NCBI GenBank assembly: GCA_900554745.1
Contig: USIU01000055.1
Location: 1-7,535 of the forward strand
Direction: 5' to 3'
DNA: 7,535 nucleotides
Source of the DNA: an uncultured Leuconostoc sp.
Lineage (GTDB): Bacteria > Bacillota > Bacilli > Lactobacillales > Lactobacillaceae
Part shown: piece after piece, positions 1 to 5,648 of the stretch
Position numbering within the stretch: the stretch's first letter is position 1
Layout: every line of letters begins with the position of its first letter
Made by a program: the position numbers and the translations under genes
The notes under the pieces: model-generated
The model's input: the letters and a program-made list of their open reading frames with translations, nothing else
Told to the model about the DNA's origin: nothing
The model's database searches: none

Positions 1-999
1 CTAGTAATGGCGGTAAGGCTGAAAAACCACCGCCGTAACCAGCATTAATGGTAAAGAATGTCGCCACAATGACAACAGGCATCACTGCACTTTGGTCTGG
101 TAAGAAAAAGGCCAACAATGCCATGCCTAATGACAGGATAAAAATCACTTGATAAATGGTATTACGATCTTGCAACCGATCTGAAAAACTTGCAAACCCA
201 ATTCGTCCCGCGGCATTAAAGAAGGCATCAACACTGATCACTACCGCAATTGCGGCAAGCGAAAATGCCGCTGTACCAGTTGGTGTTTTTAACCCAGCTA
301 AAATATCTTTTTCTTGAGAAATAATGGCTAATCCGGCGGTGATGTTTAAATAAAACATCACCCAAATTCCCATGAAGTTGTGGTTCTTGAGTAATGCCAT
401 GGGATTAAAACGCTGCTTGAGGGGCTTTTCTTGCCAATCAGCCGGCTTACGAATCAACCAAGCCCCCGTCAGCATCATCACGGCAAAGACACCACCTAAA
501 ATCACAAACATTTGCCACAAACCAATCCGGACTTGGAGTTCAATCATCACAGGTGAAAAAATCATCTTGGCCAAACCAAACCCTGCCACTGCCAAGCCCG
601 TTCCCAGACCTTTATTCTCTTTAAACCAAAGCATCAAATTTTAATCGGTGTTAAGTAACCAATCCCTAACCCAATCCCCATGACTACGCCATAAAAGAGA
701 TAAATCCCTAGCAATGATTTCTGCTGAATGCTAAATCCTGTCCCAATCATGCCAGCCACAAAGAAGCCAGTTGCCAAAATGGCCGACTTCTTAATGTCTT
801 GTTCCACAAAGTGACCCAAAGCCGCTGCCGATAACCCTAAAAATAAAATAGCAATTGAAAACGCCCATTCCACATTAGCCACTGATGCGCCAATATCATC
901 GGCAATGGCTTGTTTAAACACACTCCACGCGTAGACCGTCCCAATACTGCCATGAATTAATAACGCTGGCAATGCTGCCCGCAGCCATTTATTTTCCAT
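1..999 (-). pseudogene. OFA-family MFS transporter, frameshifted and cut by the window edge
   Basis: The start ATG at 999 has a good ribosome site (GAGGAG at 1008-1013, 8 nt spacing). The first frame gives 121 residues with about four membrane helices and the OFA-type N-terminal pattern IHGSIGTVYAWSVF, then stops at 634-636 just after GYLTPIK. The homologous protein continues in the -1 frame (MLWFKENKGLGTGLAV...) and stays open to base 2, adding about 211 residues and six more helices. These include the NAAGRIGFASFSDR loop and the late motif NAGYGGGFSALPPLL. Joined, the pieces form one 12-helix transporter lacking its last two helices to the window edge. Supplying one base (for example a Thr codon after PIK) would restore the frame. 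The OFA family includes oxalate/formate antiporters and other small-carboxylate carriers; the substrate here is unknown. The gene lies behind a terminator, so it is probably its own transcription unit. It is either a recent pseudogene or a sequencing error. Confidence 0.85.
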
Positions 1000-1021
1000 T
1001 TTTCCGTCTCCTCACGATTTA

Positions 1022-1057
1022 TCTTATCATTTAATCATATATTTCGTTTTTTGTAAA
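1022..1057 (-). promoter_or_regulatory. Candidate promoter for the OFA transporter
   Basis: On the minus strand a -35-like TTTACA (1052-1057) is followed after 17 nt by TTAAAT (1029-1034). TG sits one base upstream of the -10, giving an extended -10. Transcription would begin near 1022, about 23 nt before the start codon. The -10 matches the consensus at only 4 of 6 positions and the whole region is A+T-rich, so this is a plausible but unproven promoter. Confidence 0.35.
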
Positions 1058-1096
1058 CAAATGACGTACAATTAGAATAAATAATACAAATTAAAT

Positions 1097-1123
1097 AAAA
1101 AAAAACGAACTTTAAGTGTTCGT
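1097..1123 (-). terminator. Intrinsic terminator of the esterase gene
   Basis: Read on the minus strand, ACGAAC pairs with GTTCGT (1118-1123 with 1105-1110) around a 7-nt loop, followed at once by a run of T (1097-1104). It begins 3 nt after the esterase stop codon. The stem is short (6 bp), but the U-tract is long and clean. Confidence 0.8.
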
Positions 1124-1125
1124 GC

Positions 1126-1929
1126 TTAAGATAACCGTTCTTCTGGTTGGTAGTTAATGGGTAACCAATCGAGGACCCGTTCGATTTGTTTATCCCAGTA
1201 ATACCAATCATGGGTTCCTGGGCTGGTTTCAAAAGTGACATCGTAGCCTAGGGCTTGAATTTGTGGGATGGTGGTTAAATTATTGTGATATAAGTAATCC
1301 TGTTCCCCAATCCAGGCGTACAGTTTAGGCAGATCGACTTGTGCTTGCGTTTGTTTTTGCGCAAGCGCGACGAGATCATTTTCTGACCCTTGGAACTGAT
1401 CTAGATCACCAAAGATCCCTGACCAATAAGCCGGGCTTTGCCACGTCGTGCGCTCGGGGAAATTAGGATCACCGAGCAACGCGCCCGACAGTGCCGCGGC
1501 ATAGCTAAATCGATCACGCGCCAGAGCCATTTTAAAAGCACCATAGCCCCCCATTGACAAGCCAGCGACAAAATTTTTCTCGCGTTTTTGTGAAATTTGT
1601 GGGAACAAGGTTGCGATCTTTTGGGGTAATTCGTCGCACAAGGCATCAAAATAAGCCATACCGTATTGGGTGTTGGTATACCATGCCAAATCCGTTGATG
1701 GCATGACAATCGCCAATGGCGTTTGTCGTACAAGCCGTTCAATACTCGTTCGCCGTGACCAAACGGCCTGGTCGCCCGACATCCCATGCAATAAATATAA
1801 AACTGGGATATCTTGCAAGTCAGCGGCCGTCCAGCCCGGCATGTGATCGGATAATTCTGGTAAAATCACCTGCATCACGCGATCCATTCCTAATACTTGT
1901 GAATAATAATTAACTGTCAAATGTGCCAT
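1126..1929 (-). CDS. Alpha/beta-hydrolase esterase, EstA/esterase D type
   Basis: This is a 267-residue serine hydrolase of the esterase D-like family (PF00756 type), close in length and motif order to the tributyrin esterases EstA of lactic acid bacteria. The visible elements are the HG oxyanion segment (YLLHGMSGD, residues 45-53), the nucleophile elbow GLSMGGYGA with Ser125, the likely acid Asp211 in GEQDYLY, and the likely base His240 in GTHDWYYW. There is no signal peptide or membrane segment, so it should act in the cytoplasm, probably on short-chain acyl esters or thioesters. The ATG at 1929 is preceded by GAGGAAG (1937-1943). The gene lies 70 bp after fhs, with a terminator in between. 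I see no convincing promoter in that gap, so it may rely on read-through or an atypical promoter. The family also holds S-formylglutathione hydrolases, so the substrate is not fixed by sequence. Confidence 0.88.
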   Translation of the reverse strand: MAHLTVNYYSQVLGMDRVMQVILPELSDHMPGWTAADLQDIPVLYLLHGMSGDQAVWSRRTSIERLVRQTPLAIVMPSTDLAWYTNTQYGMAYFDALCDELPQKIATLFPQISQKREKNFVAGLSMGGYGAFKMALARDRFSYAAALSGALLGDPNFPERTTWQSPAYWSGIFGDLDQFQGSENDLVALAQKQTQAQVDLPKLYAWIGEQDYLYHNNLTTIPQIQALGYDVTFETSPGTHDWYYWDKQIERVLDWLPINYQPEERLS

Positions 1930-1964
1930 TGTACCACTTCCTCGCTTCCGTTTACGTGTACGCC

Positions 1965-1994
1965 AAAAACGCTAGCAGTTCCCCCACTAACGTT
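1965..1994 (-). terminator. Intrinsic terminator after fhs
   Basis: On the minus strand AACGTTAGTGG (1984-1994) pairs with CTGCTAGCGTT (1968-1978) around a GGGAA loop. This gives an 11-bp stem that includes three G-U pairs. The transcript then runs into a short U-tract (TTTTT with the stem end, 1965-1969). The hairpin starts 5 nt after the fhs stop codon and probably ends the purD-fhs transcript. Confidence 0.7.
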
Positions 1995-1999
1995 ATGTT

Positions 2000-3664
2000 T
2001 TAAAAGAGGCCAGTTATTTTACCCGTTTCGTCAATATCAATATCGAATGCCGCTGGATGCTTTGGCAAGCCCGGCATCGTCAAAATCGTACCGGTTAGGG
2101 CAACTAAGAAGCCAGCACCTAATTTGGGCACAAATTCCCGAATGTGAATGACAAAGTCCTTTGGCGCCCCGAGTTTTTTAGGATCATCCGAGAAAGAATA
2201 TTGCGTTTTCGCCATGATAATCGGTAACTTATCCCAACCACGCGCTTTAAATTCTGCGAGCTGTTTTTGTGCTGTTGCAGATAATGCCACCCCTGCACCG
2301 CCATAGATTGTTGTCACGATGGCGTTTAGCTTATCCAACGCCTCATCATCCGGTTGATACAACGGTGTAAAGTCGGCTTCTTGATCAGCTACTTCAATCA
2401 CCGCTGCGGCGAGTTCTTGCGCACCAGCACCACCTTTGGCCCAGACTTCCGTGGTATACGCCGTTGCCCCAAACTGTTCGGTATAAGCCTTAATCGTTTG
2501 AATTTCAGCTTCAGTATCAGCCGTAAAACGATTAATGGCCACTACCACTGGCACACCGTAACGGCCCATAGCCAACAAATGTTGCCCTAAGTTTTCCAGT
2601 CCAACTGTTAGTGCCGGGATATTTTCAGTATCTAAATCAGCTAGCGCGACACCCCCATGATGCTTCAAGGCGCGGACTGTGGCCACAACGACAATGGCAT
2701 CCGGTGTCTTACCAAGCAACGGCACTTTCACATCTAAGAACTTTTCTCCCCCAAGATCTGCCCCAAAGCCGCCTTCTGTGACGGCATAATCAGCTAACTG
2801 GAGCGCTGTCTTAGTTGCCAAAATCGAGTTGGTGCCTTGCGCAATGTTTGCAAACGGCCCACCATGAATAATGGCTGGCGTATGCGCTAGTGTCTGAACT
2901 AAATTAGGCTTGATAGCATCTTTTAACAAAACAGCAATCGCGCCAGCAATCCCCAAATCTGCTACCGTCACGGGTGCTTTGTCGTAAGTATAGCCAACCA
3001 CAATCCGCGCTACCCGCGCCTTCAGGTCCATCAAATCAGTTGATAAAGTCAAAATGGCCATCAACTCGGACGCAACAGTAATATCAAAGCCATCTTCACG
3101 GGGCACACCAGATGTCGGCCCCCCCATCCCAATCGTGATATGACGCAACGCGCGATCATTAATATCAAGCACCCGCTTCCAAATAATACGACGCGGATCA
3201 ATATTTAATGGATTACCTTGTTGTAAACTATTATCCAACACAGCGGCAATTGTATCATGTGCCGAAGTCAACGCATGAAAATCACCTGTAAAATGCAAAT
3301 TAATATCCGCCATCGGGATCACTTGTGCCATGCCACCGCCGGTTGCACCACCTTTCATCCCCATCACCGGACCAAGTGACGGTTCACGAAGGGCAATCAT
3401 CGTCTTTTTACCAGCCATTGCCAACGCATCGGCTAACCCGACGGTCACCGTTGACTTTCCCTCACCAGCTGGTGTCGGATTAATCGATGTGACTAAAATA
3501 AGTTTGCCTAACTTGTTAGAACGTGGCACGGTTGGGTCCAACTTGATTTTCGCTTTATCAAAACCGTAAGGTTCAATTTCATGGCTGGCTAACCCTGCCG
3601 TAGCGGCAATTTCTGTAATGGGCTTAACAGTTGCTGATTGGGCAATTTCAATATCTGTTTGCAT
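2000..3664 (-). CDS. fhs: Formate-tetrahydrofolate ligase (10-formyl-THF synthetase)
   Basis: The enzyme makes 10-formyl-tetrahydrofolate from formate, ATP and tetrahydrofolate, in the cytoplasm. At 554 residues it is full length for the monofunctional bacterial family. The ATP-binding P-loop TPAGEGKST lies at 64-72. It is followed by the highly conserved block from EPSLGPVMGMKGGATGGG (94-111) to NLHFTGDFHA (122-131). Further family blocks are RRIIWKRVLDINDRALR (158-174), GGPTSGVPREDGFDIT (181-196), HGGPFANIAQGTNS (267-280) and EGGFGADLGGEKF (297-309). The ATG at 3664 has GAGG at 3673-3676, 8 nt upstream. It starts 31 bp after purD with no terminator between, so the two are probably co-transcribed. 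Its product is the formyl donor used by PurN and PurH, which are encoded just upstream, so the linkage makes metabolic sense. Confidence 0.97.
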   Translation of the reverse strand: MQTDIEIAQSATVKPITEIAATAGLASHEIEPYGFDKAKIKLDPTVPRSNKLGKLILVTSINPTPAGEGKSTVTVGLADALAMAGKKTMIALREPSLGPVMGMKGGATGGGMAQVIPMADINLHFTGDFHALTSAHDTIAAVLDNSLQQGNPLNIDPRRIIWKRVLDINDRALRHITIGMGGPTSGVPREDGFDITVASELMAILTLSTDLMDLKARVARIVVGYTYDKAPVTVADLGIAGAIAVLLKDAIKPNLVQTLAHTPAIIHGGPFANIAQGTNSILATKTALQLADYAVTEGGFGADLGGEKFLDVKVPLLGKTPDAIVVVATVRALKHHGGVALADLDTENIPALTVGLENLGQHLLAMGRYGVPVVVAINRFTADTEAEIQTIKAYTEQFGATAYTTEVWAKGGAGAQELAAAVIEVADQEADFTPLYQPDDEALDKLNAIVTTIYGGAGVALSATAQKQLAEFKARGWDKLPIIMAKTQYSFSDDPKKLGAPKDFVIHIREFVPKLGAGFLVALTGTILTMPGLPKHPAAFDIDIDETGKITGLF

Positions 3665-3695
3665 CTTGTTATCCTCGTTTCACTGCACTTCTCAT

Positions 3696-4952
3696 TTATT
3701 GTGCCGTCGTCTCATGTTGTACAGCCTGATAAGCAATATCATGCCGGTACTGTAACGCTGTTTGTAATTGATCAAGCGTTTGATACACAGTGTGCTGAGC
3801 AGTTTGCGCATCTTTTGAATGGGCCACCACGGTTGCCACACGACCACCACTGGCAAGACCTGCCGTCACCCCGGCATAGTTAATCACTAATGGTGCCACA
3901 TCACTGGTAGTTGGGACACTTGCGCCTTTTTCCGGTGCTTCAGGATAACCCGCAGCGGCCAACACAACGCCAACATACACCGCCTCCGTTTGCCATTCTG
4001 GCACAACTGACTGACCCTGGAGTAAATCTACAATTAACTGATAAAAATCACCAGTATACTGTGGCAACACGACTTGTGCTTCCGGATCACCAAAGCGCAC
4101 GTTAAATTCAATGACTTTAGGTCCTTCAGCCGTTAACATCACCCCAGTATATAAAATGCCAGTAAACGGTGTCCCTTCTTTTGCCATAGCGGCAATCGTC
4201 GGCATGACTAACGTGTCAATGGCTTGCTGGCGAACGGCTGGCGACAACCAACGTACCGGACTATAGGCCCCCATACCACCAGTATTAGGTCCCTTATCTT
4301 GGTCAAAGCGTCGTTTGTGGTCTTGTGCCAAGGGAGCATGCGTCACCACGCCATCTTGACCCACTAATGAAAAAATTGAAAATTCAACACCATCAAGATA
4401 ACTTTCAATGACCAATTTTGCTTGTGGTTGACGGGTGTACAAGTCCGTTAAATAACTGGTGGCTTGCTCAGCAGTGGTGACAATCGTCACCCCTTTTCCC
4501 AAGGCCAAACCATCCAATTTAAAGACAATTGGCAACCCAAATTCAGCAACGGCCGCTTGAGCAGCTGCGCGATCCGTCACTGTTCGTGACTGCGCTGTTG
4601 GAATGTTGTATTGGTCAAGAATACGCTTTGTAAATGACTTTGACCCTTCTAATTGTGCGGCTGCCTGCGTTGGGCCAAAAATTGACAAACCCGCTTGCCG
4701 GAACACATCAACCACACCTAATGTCAGTGGCTCTTCATTCCCAACAAATGTCAAATCAACGGCTTCGGCAACAGCTAAATCACGTAATCCTTGTAAATCC
4801 GTAACGGCAACGGCAGCCCGCCGCAAACCGGCATCAGTCATCCCATCATTACCAGGGGCGACAATAACTTGTTCAACCTGTTCACTGCGCAAAAAAGCCT
4901 GCGCGAGTGCGTGCTCCCGAGCACCTGAACCAATTACTAATACTTTTTTCAT
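3696..4952 (-). CDS. purD: Phosphoribosylamine-glycine ligase (GAR synthetase)
   Basis: PurD joins glycine to 5-phosphoribosylamine using ATP, giving glycinamide ribonucleotide, an early step of purine synthesis. The 418-residue length is normal. The N-terminal domain opens with VLVIGSGAREHALA (4-17) and VAPGNDGM (31-38). IFGPTQAAAQLEGSK (91-105) leads into the ATP-grasp domain. Then come KLDGLALGKGV (145-155), AQDHKRRFDQDKGPNTGGMG (209-228) and the metal/nucleotide block KVIEFNVRFGDPEAQ (279-293). The C-terminal domain carries the ASGGRV segment. ATG at 4952 with GAGG at 4958-4961 sets the start. Unlike the continuous pur operon of Bacillus subtilis, purD here is separated from purH by a NUDIX gene and an intergenic region with PurBox-like motifs. 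It probably has its own promoter and heads a purD-fhs unit. Where most homologues read KADGLAAGKGV, this one has Leu at both variable positions. Confidence 0.97.
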   Translation of the reverse strand: MKKVLVIGSGAREHALAQAFLRSEQVEQVIVAPGNDGMTDAGLRRAAVAVTDLQGLRDLAVAEAVDLTFVGNEEPLTLGVVDVFRQAGLSIFGPTQAAAQLEGSKSFTKRILDQYNIPTAQSRTVTDRAAAQAAVAEFGLPIVFKLDGLALGKGVTIVTTAEQATSYLTDLYTRQPQAKLVIESYLDGVEFSIFSLVGQDGVVTHAPLAQDHKRRFDQDKGPNTGGMGAYSPVRWLSPAVRQQAIDTLVMPTIAAMAKEGTPFTGILYTGVMLTAEGPKVIEFNVRFGDPEAQVVLPQYTGDFYQLIVDLLQGQSVVPEWQTEAVYVGVVLAAAGYPEAPEKGASVPTTSDVAPLVINYAGVTAGLASGGRVATVVAHSKDAQTAQHTVYQTLDQLQTALQYRHDIAYQAVQHETTAQ

Positions 4953-4976
4953 ATTATCCTCTAAACTGACTACTAA

Positions 4977-4989
4977 ATATCAAACTATA
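4977..4989 (-). promoter_or_regulatory. Candidate -10 and start region for purD
   Basis: TATAGT on the minus strand (4984-4989) would place a transcription start near 4977, about 25 nt before the purD ATG and leaving room for its ribosome site. There is no recognisable -35 at the right distance (CAAAAT at 17 nt). A -10 without a -35 is what is known for PurR-activated purine promoters of Lactococcus lactis, but that comparison is inference here. Confidence 0.3.
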
Positions 4990-5020
4990 TACTTAGTTTA
5001 GCAGAAATTTTGCCGCTTGT

Positions 5021-5112
5021 GTTCGTGTATAAATTATCTTTTTCTCACAAATATAAAAATCGTTCGTTATTCACGAACGATTTAACTGTTACCTGCGAGA
5101 TAAACGAACATT
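5021..5112. promoter_or_regulatory. Cluster of PurR-box-like CGAAC motifs upstream of purD
   Basis: Four copies of the PurBox core CGAAC fall within 92 bp. Two are on the plus strand (5105-5109 and 5074-5078) and two on the minus strand (5061-5065 and 5021-5025). The best, ATAAACGAACATT at 5100-5112, fits the lactococcal PurBox AWWWCCGAACWWT at 12 of 13 positions. The minus-strand copy centred on 5063 fits at 11 of 13. PurR in Gram-positive bacteria binds such boxes to control purine genes in response to PRPP. The cluster lies between the NUDIX gene and purD, so purD-fhs is the likely target. The orientation and distances do not exactly match a known arrangement. Confidence 0.4.
5055..5083 (-). 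terminator. Perfect 11-bp hairpin, likely terminator of the NUDIX gene
   Basis: AAATCGTTCGT (5057-5067) and ACGAACGATTT (5073-5083) are perfect inverted copies around a 5-nt loop. On the minus strand the stem runs into T5 (5055-5059) and more A+T-rich sequence, 43 nt after the NUDIX stop. That makes a moderate terminator; on the plus strand only three T follow. The stem is also two opposed CGAACG PurBox cores, so a role as a protein-binding site is equally possible. Confidence 0.6.
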
Positions 5113-5126
5113 CAGAATGTATCCGC

Positions 5127-5588
5127 TTACAACCACGTTAACGATCGCTTACCGTCAATGTTGGGTCCTAATGCCAATTCAGTCATTTCTGGGTTGTCAA
5201 AAACGGGCAACATTTCTTTAAACGTTGGAGGTAAGGGCATAGCTGTTAGCGCTTCGCGCGTTGTCCAAAAAATTTGCCCTTCACGCCCAGATTTAATGTC
5301 GCCTTGAAATTGTGTGGCCTTAAACAAAAAGACGATATACCGTTGCCCATTTTCTAACGGCCATTCTTTCAACCCGACCAATTGCGGCTGTTCGATTGTT
5401 AACCCTGTTTCTTCATAAGCCTCCCGAATCGCACTCGCCACAATGGTTTCATCTGCTTCGATATGCCCACCAGGAAAAGTGACCCCCGGCCAAGTCGGGT
5501 TTTGTCGGTCTTCGACTAAAATCTCATGCGTCTGGGGATTTTCAATCATAATCATATTCGTTAATTCGACGGGCGTTGTTCTTGTCAT
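5127..5588 (-). CDS. NUDIX family hydrolase (MutT-like)
   Basis: This is a 153-residue single-domain NUDIX protein. The catalytic box is complete at residues 41-63: G41, E47, R55-E56, E59-E60, G62-L63, fitting GX5EX7REUXEEXGU. It is preceded by WPGVTFPGG (33-41). Such enzymes cleave nucleoside diphosphates linked to another group. A nucleotide-pool role such as 8-oxo-dGTP or dNTP hydrolysis is the usual annotation for this size and architecture, but the substrate cannot be read from the motif. I chose ATG 5588 because GAGG at 5596-5599 sits 7 nt upstream. The reading frame extends to a TTG at 5633, but that codon lies inside the purH terminator loop and would also span the likely promoter. 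The gene sits between purH and purD yet seems to be transcribed separately. Confidence 0.9.
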   Translation of the reverse strand: MTRTTPVELTNMIMIENPQTHEILVEDRQNPTWPGVTFPGGHIEADETIVASAIREAYEETGLTIEQPQLVGLKEWPLENGQRYIVFLFKATQFQGDIKSGREGQIFWTTREALTAMPLPPTFKEMLPVFDNPEMTELALGPNIDGKRSLTWL

Positions 5589-5595
5589 CTTCCTA

Positions 5596-5599
5596 CCTC
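5596..5599 (-). promoter_or_regulatory. Ribosome-binding site that fixes the NUDIX start
   Basis: On the minus strand AGAGGTAGGAAG lies directly before ATG 5588, with GAGG spaced 7 nt from the start codon. No comparable site precedes the alternative TTG at 5633. Confidence 0.7.
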
Positions 5600-5606
5600 T
5601 TTTGGC

Positions 5607-5615
5607 ATTATAACA
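5607..5615 (-). promoter_or_regulatory. Extended -10 promoter of the NUDIX gene
   Basis: The minus strand reads TGTTATAAT, a consensus TATAAT (5607-5612) with the extended -10 TG one base upstream (5614-5615). Transcription would begin about 5600, leaving a leader of roughly 12 nt that still contains the ribosome site. No good -35 is visible: the place it would occupy is inside the purH terminator stem-loop. An extended -10 can work without one. Confidence 0.6.
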
Positions 5616-5618
5616 TAC

Positions 5619-5642
5619 AAAAAAACGCCCCAAAGGGCGTTT
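5619..5642 (-). terminator. Intrinsic terminator after purH
   Basis: AAACGCCC (5623-5630) and GGGCGTTT (5635-5642) form a perfect 8-bp, G+C-rich stem with a 4-nt loop. On the minus strand this is followed by a T7 tract (5619-5625, partly in the stem). It starts 6 nt after the purH stop codon and marks the end of the purine operon that enters from the right. Confidence 0.9.
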
Positions 5643-5648
5643 AAAAGT

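Noticed and set aside
2..634. Second OFA frame as an independent gene starting at ATG 634
   Set aside because: No ribosome site precedes it, it starts in mid-protein at helix 5, and it continues the homology of the first frame exactly.
372..644. 90-residue plus-strand open frame opposite the transporter
   Set aside because: It is antisense to the well-supported OFA coding sequence, has no ribosome site and no family resemblance.
637..645. Programmed -1 ribosomal frameshift in the OFA gene
   Set aside because: The zero-frame codons ATT AAA ATT TGA do not give an X-XXY-YYZ slippery heptamer, there is no evident stimulator, and this family does not use frameshifting. A plain indel is simpler.
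4603..5001. 132-residue plus-strand open frame opposite purD
   Set aside because: It is a shadow of purD with Cys/Ser/Thr-rich low-complexity composition, no ribosome site and no recognisable domain.
4953..5126. A purine riboswitch upstream of purD
   Set aside because: I do not see the three-way junction core of a purine aptamer. The gap instead holds CGAAC motifs and one simple hairpin.
5589..5633. TTG start at 5633 for the NUDIX protein
   Set aside because: The codon lies in the purH terminator loop, upstream of the likely -10, and the extra 15 residues (MGRFFVCYNAKRGRK) do not look like the family. ATG 5588 has a good ribosome site.
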